From an uncultured Chlamydiae bacterium (GTDB lineage Bacteria; Chlamydiota; Chlamydiia; Chlamydiales; SM23-39), in NCBI GenBank assembly GCA_903909295.1, contig CAIVVG010000051.1:1-9316 (forward strand): 9,316 nucleotides of DNA. Direction: 5' to 3'. The notes beneath the pieces were generated by a model that had not been told where the DNA came from, did not search any database, and was given only the letters and a program-made list of their open reading frames with translations. Numbering within the stretch: the stretch's first letter is position 1; each line of letters starts with the position of its first letter. This document shows positions 1 through 6,932 of this stretch, one piece after another. A program made the translations under genes and the position numbers.

Positions 1-611
1 CTTCCGAGGAAGGGGAAGGAGTAGCCGCTGTTCGGCATCCCTTGGTCTCCGACAATGCCGATGAAGGAGCCTTTGCGAAGAGCGCGGAGTCCTTCGCGCA
101 CCGCGTTGTGGGGGGAGATGATTTTGCCGCCGCACCGCTCGCGGATGGAGAGGATCCAGTTGTAGAGGCTTTTGTTTTTGATCGCTTTCCCAATGGCGAC
201 GCCTCTCATTCGGCGGGTGCCGTCGAGGAAGAGGACTTCCCAGTTGGACTGGTGGCCGCAAAAGAAGATGATTCCCTGCCCTTTTTTATAGAGGGCATCG
301 GCCTGCTCGGAGTTTTCGCACCGGATCACCTTTTCGAGGTGTTTTTCCCGAGCGAATTTGGGGTATTCCAGGCAATTGATCGCGAGGTTTTGAAAAGACT
401 GTTTCGCAATCCGAACCACTTCTTTGGGAGACAAACAAAGATCGGTTGCAAGAGCGAGATTGCTGAGAGCCCGTTTGCGGTAGCTTTCCATGCAATAAAA
501 ACCGATCCAGCCGACGATTTTGGCCATAGCTCGGATCCAGCTATAGGGCAGGAACCCAAAGGGGTAGGTGAGGACTCGAATCAAAAAATAGAGGAGCCGT
601 TCTTTATTCAC
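1..611 (-). CDS. lpxL: Lipid A (Kdo2-lipid A) acyltransferase, LpxL/HtrB family, 3' end missing
   Basis: Membrane-associated enzyme that adds a secondary acyl chain to lipid A on the cytoplasmic face of the inner membrane. I translated 203 residues from a GTG start at 611; the C-terminus lies beyond the left edge (family members have about 300 residues). A hydrophobic N-terminal segment (about residues 7-40) fits the family's membrane anchor. The catalytic H-x4-E motif is clear as GHQSNWE (His120, Glu125), and GDQGMP follows at residues 188-193, another family hallmark. The GTG overlaps the end of the upstream glycosyltransferase by 8 bases (GTGAATAA), which favours this start and suggests translational coupling; the next in-frame ATG is at residue 29 and would cut into the anchor. 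It is the last visible gene of the cdaA operon, and C. trachomatis CT010 (htrB) holds the equivalent place. Family is secure; which acyl position it modifies cannot be told. Confidence 0.9.
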   Translation of the reverse strand, partial: MNKERLLYFLIRVLTYPFGFLPYSWIRAMAKIVGWIGFYCMESYRKRALSNLALATDLCLSPKEVVRIAKQSFQNLAINCLEYPKFAREKHLEKVIRCENSEQADALYKKGQGIIFFCGHQSNWEVLFLDGTRRMRGVAIGKAIKNKSLYNWILSIRERCGGKIISPHNAVREGLRALRKGSFIGIVGDQGMPNSGYSFPFLG

Positions 612-1716
612 AGGCCTCGATCAAGGTTGTGAGTTGGCGAGAAAAATCGAGTTGTTCGACGCTCTGCCGCGCGAGCAAAGAACTGGCAGCTTTTTTGGGA
701 TGCTGGGTCGCTTTTTCTAGAGTGTCTACCAGCGCATTCACATCGAGAAGATCGGGGATAATGGCTCCGTTTTGTGGAGTCAAAATTTCGCACCCCCCAT
801 TTTGTTTTGACGAGACAACAAAAAGGCCCATAGCGAGCGCCTCGACGGTGACGTTGGCGAACGGATCGTAAAAAGAGGGGATGACCAGTACATCGGCGAT
901 TTGGTAAAAGGGACGGATATCCGCTTGCGCTCCAAAGAAAAAGACCCGCGATCCCAATCCGAGGCGGTGTGCCTTGGCCCGGTATTCATCGAGTTTATTG
1001 TCTTTGCCGATCACGGAGAGCTGAAAATCGAATTTCAGTCGCTGGAGCCCTTCGAGAAGGCGGTCGAGCCCTTTGCGGAGGTACCCATTGCCGATGAAGA
1101 GAAACTGAAAGCAGTTAGGATCGAGCCCTTTTTCTCTTGCAAGGGTTGGCTTGAGCTCCTTCCACGAATCAAAATCGGTCTGCATCTCATGCCACTCCAC
1201 TCCATTGTGAATGACCTGAATCTTATTGGGATCGGTTTGGAATCGCTCCAAGATCTGGCCTCGCACCATTTGGGAGTTGGTGAAAAGTTTTTGGAGGAGG
1301 GGATTTTCAAAAGCCTCTCTTTCTAGAGCTAATATTTTGAGGTGCAGTGGATTGAATTTACAGGTCCACCGTTTCATCCACCCTTCTGTCAGTGTACGGC
1401 TCTCCAAATAAGCGGCGTGGACGCCATTGCCTGCCCGAATGTGTGTTTGAAACCGGTTTCGGTCCATGCCGAAGACCAAATGGGCCTGATTTTTTTTAAG
1501 CCAATCTTGAACGGCTCGATCAAACTGCTCCATCCTCAAAAAAGCGGGCCAGGAGGTGGTGGGTAGGTTGTACACCCCCTCGGCTGAAACAGACCCGGTT
1601 GTCAGGATGCTGACGCGGGCTCCCTTGGCCCGGAAGGCGGAAGCGATCCGCGAGGCATATTTTTCCAAACCGCCTGCGTTCCCGGCTTTGGCTTTGAGGA
1701 GGACGACGTGCTTCAT
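604..1716 (-). CDS. GT4-family glycosyltransferase, WaaG/RfaG-like
   Basis: Probable cytoplasmic, membrane-associated glycosyltransferase of GT-B fold acting on the lipooligosaccharide core. The 370-residue protein is full length for the family (E. coli WaaG about 374). N-terminal domain: a glycine-rich acceptor loop at residues 11-20 (AGNAGGLEKY). The linker carries TNSQMVRGQI (146-155) and IHNGVE (169-174). C-terminal nucleotide-sugar domain: GNGYLRKGLDRLLEGL (209-224), closely like the WaaG GRKGVDR segment, and the EX7E region DPFANVTVE (284-292), in which the first acid is Asp instead of Glu. Its ATG at 1716 overlaps the ybbR stop by 4 bases (ATGA), and it lies next to a lipid A acyltransferase gene, which supports a role in LPS assembly. 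As I recall, no such gene sits between CT011 and CT010 in C. trachomatis. Sugar donor and acceptor are unknown. Confidence 0.87.
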   Translation of the reverse strand: MKHVVLLKAKAGNAGGLEKYASRIASAFRAKGARVSILTTGSVSAEGVYNLPTTSWPAFLRMEQFDRAVQDWLKKNQAHLVFGMDRNRFQTHIRAGNGVHAAYLESRTLTEGWMKRWTCKFNPLHLKILALEREAFENPLLQKLFTNSQMVRGQILERFQTDPNKIQVIHNGVEWHEMQTDFDSWKELKPTLAREKGLDPNCFQFLFIGNGYLRKGLDRLLEGLQRLKFDFQLSVIGKDNKLDEYRAKAHRLGLGSRVFFFGAQADIRPFYQIADVLVIPSFYDPFANVTVEALAMGLFVVSSKQNGGCEILTPQNGAIIPDLLDVNALVDTLEKATQHPKKAASSLLARQSVEQLDFSRQLTTLIEACE

Positions 1717-2942
1717 TGGGGATGGATCGCAATAGTATTGGCTTGCAGCTCGACTTTGAGTGCCAGTTTTTTGTGGTCGGCGGTGTAAAGGCGAAAGCGC
1801 GTTTTGTAACTGCGGAAGCGGTTCCTCAAATAGTCTTCTCTCAGCTGAGGTTGGACATCTCCGAGTTCTTCATTCGATTCAGACATCACTCGGGCGACAT
1901 ACCGGTCTTCCAGTTCTGTTGGATAGAGGAATTCGACGCTCCAAAACAGGGTGTCTCTTTCGGCCTTTGGACAAGCGACAACCACAATTTGCATCCTGTC
2001 TTTGACGGTTTCTAAAAAGAGGCGGCTAACCCCTTGCGCAAAGAGGGGAGTGGTGATCATCTTGATTCCCTGTTTTTTAACGATGAAATCATTGACTGCG
2101 AGAGAATAGGTCTCGGGGTTGAGTGTATGGCTGTATTTGGGAGGAAAAAAGACGCCGATGGGGAGGGGGACTCCAATGGGCAAGAGATCTTGGCGAGAAA
2201 AGTCGATTCGGAGCGCAGTGGCTTGCGGGTCATCGATCTCAATGGGTACTTCGGAGAGCTGGGGGATCGGCACCTTTTTCCAGGAATTGGGAATAAAGAA
2301 GCTCACCTCATCGCTCGCCTTCATCGCTTGGAGCGTATCGAGTTCTTCTTTGGAAATATCGCTCAAGTTAAAGGTGAGTTTGAGGCCGCGCGTCTTGAGT
2401 TTTTTAACCGTTTCTTCAGGCCCAGTGACGGAAAGGGACAGTTGGTAGGGCCACACATCGAGGAACTGGTAGCCTTTGGGGGCCTCGCCGATGGGTTGGG
2501 TGATCAAAACGGGGATCTTCTCGGTGACCAATTTGCTCTGCTTGATGATCATCTCGCAGGGGGCGACGCGGGAGATGATCTTATGGAGGTTGATTTCGGG
2601 GGTCAGGCAGCTCAAATGCCGTTTATCAACAGTGGCAATCCACTCGTTTTCTTTCCCCCTTGCATCGAGAACCACTTCGAAATCTTTGACGGAAAGCTCT
2701 TCCATGGCATCTTTGTTTCCCGTGATCGTAAGGGCGATTTTTCGGTTGAGAACCCCTCCCGCTTGCATCCCTTCGATCGTCTTGCCTGGAGGCAAATGGG
2801 TCACTCGGACGGGGACATTCTGCAAGGTTTTTGTCACTTGCATCGAGTGGTGAACCACAATCCAAATGATCATTGCGAGAATGACCGAAATGAGCTTGCG
2901 CTGCCAATTTTCTATAAAAAGACGGGATAACCAGGTCTTCAT
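1713..2942 (-). CDS. ybbR: YbbR-domain protein, probable CdaA regulator (CdaR-like)
   Basis: Membrane-anchored extracytoplasmic protein; in Firmicutes the YbbR protein CdaR binds CdaA and modulates c-di-AMP synthesis. From the ATG at 2942 it has 409 residues: a short basic N-terminus, one membrane segment (about 16-31, LISVILAMIIWIVV) and then YbbR-type beta-rich repeats. Repeat 1 spans about 42-128 (NVPVRVTHLPPG, LTITGNKDAMEEL) and repeat 2 about 140-245 (KIPVLITQPIGEAPKGYQ, LSVTGPEETVKKL). A diverged C-terminal part (250-409) may hold one more repeat. I prefer the ATG at 2942 because it overlaps the cdaA stop as ATGA, like the next junction; an in-frame GTG at 2954 would add four residues. 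Neither has a clear ribosome binding site. It lies directly downstream of cdaA, as CT011 follows CT012. Family is clear; regulation of CdaA is inferred from other phyla. Confidence 0.88.
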   Translation of the reverse strand: MKTWLSRLFIENWQRKLISVILAMIIWIVVHHSMQVTKTLQNVPVRVTHLPPGKTIEGMQAGGVLNRKIALTITGNKDAMEELSVKDFEVVLDARGKENEWIATVDKRHLSCLTPEINLHKIISRVAPCEMIIKQSKLVTEKIPVLITQPIGEAPKGYQFLDVWPYQLSLSVTGPEETVKKLKTRGLKLTFNLSDISKEELDTLQAMKASDEVSFFIPNSWKKVPIPQLSEVPIEIDDPQATALRIDFSRQDLLPIGVPLPIGVFFPPKYSHTLNPETYSLAVNDFIVKKQGIKMITTPLFAQGVSRLFLETVKDRMQIVVVACPKAERDTLFWSVEFLYPTELEDRYVARVMSESNEELGDVQPQLREDYLRNRFRSYKTRFRLYTADHKKLALKVELQANTIAIHPQ

Positions 2943-3733
2943 GTTTTGAGCCACTGCCAGAAATTAAATTTTGTTGGATGCGCTCTAGGCGGAGGATTAA
3001 AAATGCTTCGGAGAATCCCTTTAAACCGATCGATCTTGATTCCGCGCGTCATGATCCCTTCACGAGCCATCGAGACTTTTCCGGTCTCCTCTGAAACGAC
3101 GATCACCAAAGCGTCTGTCGCATGGCTCAAACCGAGACCTGCTCGGTGGCGTGTTCCCATCGATTTGGCCAGCTGAGAAGAATCGTCGGCCAAAGGCAAA
3201 ATCACCGCTGCCGCGATGATCGTTTTATCCCTGAAGATCACAGCGCCGTCGTGGAGAGGCGTATTGGTTGCAAAAATACTCTCCAGCAATTCGGGGGAAA
3301 ATACGGCGTTCAGCATCACCGCTTTTTGGGCATAGTCTTGCAGAGAGTCCTCATTTTCAATGGCGATCAGGGCTCCGATGTGTTTTTCCGACATTTTGTA
3401 GATCGAAGAGGCAAGCTGATCTAGAAACCGGTCAAATTCGGTGATCTCTCGGTAGCGACGGCTTTTTAGACTGAGCTTGGATAGAGCGACTCTCAACTCC
3501 GGTTGAAAGATGATGATCACGGCGATCACGGCCACATTCCCGATAAGCACCATGATCTTGTGCAAAACGGGGAGCTGCAACCAGCTCGAAGCGCCCAAAA
3601 TCAAAAAGAACGCGAAAAATCCCAAAACGAGATCCATCGATTTGGTATTCCAAAAAAAAGAAAGCAAGTAATTGAGCATGATCGCAATGATCGCCACTTC
3701 GAGGAGAGGAATGAACGAATGCATCAAGGCCAT
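2939..3733 (-). CDS. cdaA: Diadenylate cyclase CdaA (DacA/YbbP), c-di-AMP synthase
   Basis: Makes cyclic di-AMP from two ATP molecules at the inner membrane. The 264-residue protein has the CdaA layout: three hydrophobic N-terminal segments (about 7-28, 33-50, 56-76), a linker (FQPELRVALSKL, 76-87), then a DAC (DisA_N) domain at about 95-240. Both catalytic signatures are intact: DGA in TPLHDGAVIF (Asp162-Ala164) and RHR in GTRHRAGLGLS (Arg195-Arg197); SEETG follows at 214-218. The start is ATG 3733; a second in-frame ATG at residue 4 is possible, and a GGAG lies 12 bases upstream of 3733, a rather long spacing. First gene of the minus-strand operon, divergent from cydA. The C. trachomatis counterpart is CT012, which has been shown to make c-di-AMP. 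GlmM, the usual third partner of cdaA-cdaR in Firmicutes, is not in the window; a glycosyltransferase takes that place. Confidence 0.96.
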   Translation of the reverse strand: MALMHSFIPLLEVAIIAIMLNYLLSFFWNTKSMDLVLGFFAFFLILGASSWLQLPVLHKIMVLIGNVAVIAVIIIFQPELRVALSKLSLKSRRYREITEFDRFLDQLASSIYKMSEKHIGALIAIENEDSLQDYAQKAVMLNAVFSPELLESIFATNTPLHDGAVIFRDKTIIAAAVILPLADDSSQLAKSMGTRHRAGLGLSHATDALVIVVSEETGKVSMAREGIMTRGIKIDRFKGILRSIFNPPPRAHPTKFNFWQWLKT

Positions 3734-3758
3734 GCGGCTATTCTACTCCATATTCGAA

Positions 3759-3787
3759 TTGACCTAAAATAAAAAAATTTGTACAAC
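3759..3787 (+). promoter_or_regulatory. Candidate sigma70-type promoter for cydA
   Basis: The divergent cdaA/cydA gap (3734-3796) is AT-rich. On the plus strand TTGACC (3759-3764) is followed after exactly 17 bases by TACAAC (3782-3787), matching the -35 at 5 of 6 and the -10 at 4 of 6 positions. If used, transcription would start about 3-5 bases before the cydA ATG at 3797, giving an almost leaderless mRNA. An alternative -10, TAAAAT at 3765-3770 (5 of 6), has only a weak -35 but would leave a leader of about 20 bases. I could not place a convincing cdaA promoter on the other strand. This is pattern matching only. Confidence 0.35.
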
Positions 3788-3796
3788 TGTTCCCGT

Positions 3797-5161
3797 ATGG
3801 ATGTGCTAACACTGTCTCGGATTCAGTTTGCTCTCAACTCGGGGTTTCATTACTTGTATCCCCCAATGAGTATCGGCCTTGGGTTGATGCTGGTCATTAT
3901 GGAAGGTCTTTACCTCAAGACCAAAAATCCAAAATACAAAGAGATGACCACTTTCTGGATCAAGATCTTTGCCCTCACATTCGCCTTGGGAGTGGCCACT
4001 GGCCTCGTCCAAACATTTGCCTTTGGGACCAACTGGGCCCGTTATTCCCGTTACGTCGGAGACGTTTTTGGAAGCGCTTTGGCAGCGGAAGGGATTTTCG
4101 CCTTCTTTCTAGAATCGGGTTTTTTAGGACTTCTCCTTTTTGGCTGGGACCGAGTGGGACCCAAACTCCACTACTTCGCCAATATCTGCGTCTGTTTAGG
4201 AGCCCATTTTAGCGCTGTTTGGATCATCGTCGCAAACTCCTGGATGCAAACCCCTCAAGGACACCGCATTGTAGACACGCCCATGGGACCGAGAGCGCAA
4301 GTGATCGATTTTTGGAGCATGGTCTTTAATCCCTCTACAGTGGACCGTTTGGGGCATGTGATCTTGGGCTGTTGGCTGACCGGCGCATTCTTTGTGATCA
4401 GTGTGGCCGCCTATTACATTTTGAAGCGCAAATATCCGGAAGTCTCTCGCTCTATGATGCACATCGGCCTTTGGGTCGCTGTGATTGGGCTTATCTTGCA
4501 ACTGTTTTCTGGCGATTCAAGCGCCCGCCTCATCGCCCGCCACCAACCGGCTAAATTAGCCGCTTTTGAGGGGATTTATAAAACAGCGCCTTACACCCCG
4601 ATCTCGATCGGCGGCTGGGTGGATGGAAAGACGAGAGAAGTCCACTCGTGGAAAATTCCTGGCGGACTCAGCTGGCTCACTTATCACAACTCCCGCACAC
4701 CAGTGACCGGCTTGGACCAAATCCCTCGCGACGAATGGCCCAACGTCCCCGTCGTATTCCAAACATACCACATCATGGTGGCGATGTGGTGTCTGATGGT
4801 TCTGATCGCTGGACTCGGGATGTTGTTTTGGAAACGGGGCACTTTGGAAAACAAAAAGTGGCTCCTCTGGGCTATGATCGGTTCGGTCATCCTCCCCCAT
4901 ATTGCACAGCAAGCAGGGTGGATGTCCGCTGAAATGGGCCGCCAGCCCTGGGCCGTTTGGCACCAGCTCCGGACGGTAAACGCCGTCTCGACCTCCATCA
5001 ACAGCTTCCAAGTCCTCGCTTCGATCATTATGTTCATTGTGATTTACACGACGCTGTTTATCCTCTTTATCTTCCTCCTCGACCGGAAGATCAAGCATGG
5101 ACCCGATCTGATCGACACTCCCGAAGAAATGTATCGCTATCCAGGGCAGGTGGTGGAATGA
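3797..5161 (+). CDS. cydA: Cytochrome bd ubiquinol oxidase subunit I (CydA), short Q-loop type
   Basis: Haem- and quinol-binding subunit of the bd-type terminal oxidase in the inner membrane. The 454-residue polytopic protein carries the haem ligands at positions expected from E. coli: His18 (b595), Glu98 and Glu106 (GIFAFFLESGFLG), and His187 (b558, RLGHVILG). Met327 in YHIMVAM fits the second b558 ligand. Quinol-loop residues Lys253 and Glu258 (QPAKLAAFEG) and the GRQPW signature (381-385) are present. E. coli CydA has 522 residues; the shortfall is in the segment after GRQPW's counterpart loop, so this is a short Q-loop enzyme. The Arg that precedes the Met ligand in E. coli (Arg391) appears as His325. 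The start is ATG 3797, aligning with family N-termini; an in-frame TTG at 3779 is unlikely. There is no Shine-Dalgarno sequence before it. The counterpart is CT013. Confidence 0.96.
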   Translation: MDVLTLSRIQFALNSGFHYLYPPMSIGLGLMLVIMEGLYLKTKNPKYKEMTTFWIKIFALTFALGVATGLVQTFAFGTNWARYSRYVGDVFGSALAAEGIFAFFLESGFLGLLLFGWDRVGPKLHYFANICVCLGAHFSAVWIIVANSWMQTPQGHRIVDTPMGPRAQVIDFWSMVFNPSTVDRLGHVILGCWLTGAFFVISVAAYYILKRKYPEVSRSMMHIGLWVAVIGLILQLFSGDSSARLIARHQPAKLAAFEGIYKTAPYTPISIGGWVDGKTREVHSWKIPGGLSWLTYHNSRTPVTGLDQIPRDEWPNVPVVFQTYHIMVAMWCLMVLIAGLGMLFWKRGTLENKKWLLWAMIGSVILPHIAQQAGWMSAEMGRQPWAVWHQLRTVNAVSTSINSFQVLASIIMFIVIYTTLFILFIFLLDRKIKHGPDLIDTPEEMYRYPGQVVE

Positions 5162-6186
5162 CTTTAGTAGAACTCCAAACTCTCTGGTATGCCGTCATCG
5201 CCATTTCGATTTTGTTCTACACCGTCCTCGATGGATTTGACCTCGGAGTCGGAGCCCTCCACCTCTTTGCCCGCACAGACGACCAAAGGCGCATTTTCCT
5301 CAATTCGATCGGCCCTTTTTGGGACGGCAATGAAGTATGGATCGTGATCATGATGGGAGGGCTCTTTGCCGGCTTTCCAAATGCGTATGCAACGATTTTT
5401 TCAGGTTTTTATTCCCTTCTGATGTTTCTGATCGCAGGGCTGATGTTCCGGGCTGTCGCCATCGAATTCCGCAGTAAGCGCCCCTCTTCCAGATGGCGCT
5501 CTTTTTGGGATGTGGTCTTTTCGGGAGCCAGTATCTTAGTCTCTTTAGTTATGGGGCTCCTCTTGGGCAATATGATCATCGGAGTGCCATTGAATGGCGC
5601 TCAAGATTTTGTCGGCAGCTTTTCCGACTTTTTCAATGTCTACACCGTGGCAGTGGCGATTACCGCGACCTCTCTTTTTGCCATGCATGGAACGATCTAT
5701 CTGTGCATGAAGACAGAAGGGGAGACCCACCAAGTTGTCCGCCGTTGGATCAATCCAGCGATTTTGCATTTTTTCTTTTGGTTTTCTGTGACGACCTGCT
5801 TAACGATGGTTGAGTCGCCCCACATGCTCAAACGCTTTTCCGATCGCCCTTATTTGGTGATTTTCCCCCTCTTAGCTCTCATTGCCATGCTCAATATCCC
5901 TCGCCAAATTAGGAAAAATAATGACGGATGGGCCTTTATTTCCTCTTGTGGAACCATCGCCCTCTTGCTGACCCTGTTTGGACTGGGGACCTTTCCCACG
6001 ATTGTCTACTCTACGTTGAATCCAGAAGTGCACAGTTTGACGATTTATAATGCCTCTTCAGGAAGAGACACGCTGGAGATCCTTTTGATCATCGTGGCGA
6101 TCGGGGTTCCTGCTGTCCTGGGTTATGGGATGTGGGTCTACCACATTTTTCGAGGGAAAGTGCGCCTCGACAAAATGAGCTACTGA
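5158..6186 (+). CDS. cydB: Cytochrome bd ubiquinol oxidase subunit II (CydB)
   Basis: Second core subunit of cytochrome bd, an inner-membrane protein that pairs with CydA. The 342 residues hold about eight to nine hydrophobic segments. Family signatures near the N-terminus are GFDLGVG (26-32, with Asp28) and GPFWDGNEVW (52-61, with Asp56), corresponding to conserved acids near Asp29 and Asp58 of E. coli CydB; RAVAIEFR (98-105) is also typical. The start is ATG 5158, overlapping the cydA stop as ATGA, with AGGTGG at 5148-5153 as ribosome binding site. Reading upstream of 5158 stays open but lies within cydA and is not coding for this protein. No small cydX-like gene follows: the terminator begins 12 bases after the stop. 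The counterpart is CT014. Confidence 0.96.
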   Translation: MTLVELQTLWYAVIAISILFYTVLDGFDLGVGALHLFARTDDQRRIFLNSIGPFWDGNEVWIVIMMGGLFAGFPNAYATIFSGFYSLLMFLIAGLMFRAVAIEFRSKRPSSRWRSFWDVVFSGASILVSLVMGLLLGNMIIGVPLNGAQDFVGSFSDFFNVYTVAVAITATSLFAMHGTIYLCMKTEGETHQVVRRWINPAILHFFFWFSVTTCLTMVESPHMLKRFSDRPYLVIFPLLALIAMLNIPRQIRKNNDGWAFISSCGTIALLLTLFGLGTFPTIVYSTLNPEVHSLTIYNASSGRDTLEILLIIVAIGVPAVLGYGMWVYHIFRGKVRLDKMSY

Positions 6187-6197
6187 AGGGAAGAAGA

Positions 6198-6241
6198 TAA
6201 CCACAGAGCCTCGTACCGGGCTCTGTGGTTAGTTTTTCTTT
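6198..6241. terminator. Rho-independent terminator between cydB and the convergent exonuclease gene
   Basis: A perfect 13-bp inverted repeat (6198-6210 and 6219-6231, core ACCACAGAGCC / GGCTCTGTGGT) closes an 8-base loop and is followed on the plus strand by GTTTTTCTTT (6232-6241). It lies 12 bases after the cydB stop. The right arm contains the TAA stop (6231-6229) of the minus-strand exonuclease gene. For minus-strand transcripts the same hairpin is followed by the poorer run ATCTTCTTCCC, so termination is probably strong for cydAB and weaker the other way. Confidence 0.92.
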
Positions 6242-6819
6242 GCCCAGCCGACGACGGCCTCGTAACAAAGAATCAAATGGGCTACCCCATTCATCGCTCG
6301 GTGGGGCTTCTCCTCAGCTGGCAGGTGGTACTTGGCCGCGATATTGTCTTTAGAAACGCCCGTCTCCCAAGGGAGAGGACCTTCTCCCTGCTTTGCCTGG
6401 CGGAGCGTAATGGCCCAGTACATCGAGGCCAGGTCGAGCCAGTGGTAGGGCCAGCTGAGAAGTTCTTGTGTATCGGCGTCGATGAGCTGGGAGAAAAAAG
6501 CCCGGTCAAAAGAGGGGTTTTGACAGATAAAAACGGCTTTTTTACGCCGAATGCCCAATTGGGCAAGGAGATCAATGATTTCTTGAGAGGCGAGCCGGGC
6601 CGACTTCCCTTGGGCGACCTCGTTCCAAGTAAATCCGTTGATGCGCAAGCTCTCCGGATCGCTCCGTTCCCAGGCCTCGGCGGTCTGGCGCAAAACGGTC
6701 TGGTATTCCCCTTTTTTTTCGCCTGTTTTTAGGTCGACAATCTGGAGAGCTACTTCTAAGATCTTGTGGGTCTTATGGTTAAGACCGTTCGCCTCGGTGT
6801 CGAGGAATACAGCTAGCAC
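6229..6819 (-). CDS. DEDDh-fold 3'-5' exonuclease family protein with altered motif III
   Basis: Member of the RNase T/DnaQ exonuclease superfamily, about 196 residues, probably a cytoplasmic single-domain protein. Motif I is FLDTEANGL (Asp7, Glu9), motif II is NPSFDRAFF (Asp105), and motif III begins with HRAMNG (His173). In active DEDDh enzymes motif III is H-x4-D (HSALYD in RNase T, HGALLD in DnaQ); here that Asp is Gly178, preceded by Asn177, so the fourth metal-binding acid is missing. I re-read the codons (cac cga gcg atg aat ggg) and they agree. The first usable start is GTG at 6819; the frame stays open upstream without an obvious start codon, so the N-terminus is uncertain by a few residues. 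It stands alone, convergent to cydB and divergent from nusB. Substrate is unknown; a non-catalytic or unusual nuclease is possible. Confidence 0.82.
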   Translation of the reverse strand: MLAVFLDTEANGLNHKTHKILEVALQIVDLKTGEKKGEYQTVLRQTAEAWERSDPESLRINGFTWNEVAQGKSARLASQEIIDLLAQLGIRRKKAVFICQNPSFDRAFFSQLIDADTQELLSWPYHWLDLASMYWAITLRQAKQGEGPLPWETGVSKDNIAAKYHLPAEEKPHRAMNGVAHLILCYEAVVGWAKKN

Positions 6820-6932
6820 AAATTTAAGTTCCCGAAATCCGTAACACTTCGTTTTACCAGATTGGGGGGCTCTTGGGCAATCTTTTTTTTGGGAGTAGGC
6901 GAGATAAGGGAGAATCTGGTAGACTCATTGCC
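6820..6932. other. Divergent intergenic region between exonuclease gene and nusB
   Basis: This 113-base gap must hold the starts of two divergent units. It contains a T8 run at 6883-6890 and a GGGAG at 6908-6912, which is about 20 bases from the nusB ATG and thus too far for a normal ribosome binding site. I looked for -35/-10 pairs on both strands and found none with acceptable spacing. No hairpin or small gene is evident. Confidence 0.5.

Noticed and set aside
42..632. A 196-codon plus-strand open frame at the left edge
   Set aside because: The opposite strand encodes the LpxL acyltransferase with the H-x4-E motif over the same stretch; the plus-strand product has no recognisable features.
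901..1326. A 141-codon plus-strand open frame within the glycosyltransferase gene
   Set aside because: It is the complementary shadow of conserved GT4 sequence, with no ribosome binding site or recognisable domain.
2034..2930. A 298-codon plus-strand open frame antisense to ybbR
   Set aside because: It resembles no family I know and lies wholly opposite a well-supported YbbR gene; it is an open shadow frame of GC-balanced coding DNA.
3511..3535. Direct repeat-like GATCACGGC units
   Set aside because: Two short copies fall in the coding sequence of the second and third membrane segments of CdaA, where they encode repetitive Ile/Val/Ala codons; there is no array or spacer pattern.
3779..3796. 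TTG start that would extend CydA by six residues
   Set aside because: The ATG at 3797 aligns with the family N-terminus and puts His18 at the place of the E. coli haem ligand; the extension overlaps the promoter candidate.
4556..5098. A 180-codon minus-strand open frame inside cydA
   Set aside because: It is antisense to conserved CydA segments including GRQPW, and its product is a low-complexity, charged sequence without family likeness.
4957..5157. In-frame upstream extension of CydB by 67 codons
   Set aside because: It lies within cydA; the ATG at 5158 has a ribosome binding site and gives the normal CydB N-terminus.
6873..6932. TTG start that would extend NusB by 20 residues
   Set aside because: The added residues are unlike NusB and lie in the divergent gap; ATG 6933 gives the normal family length.
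6840..6932. Possible riboswitch or small RNA in the exonuclease-nusB gap
   Set aside because: I found no stable hairpin, terminator or known aptamer pattern in this short stretch.
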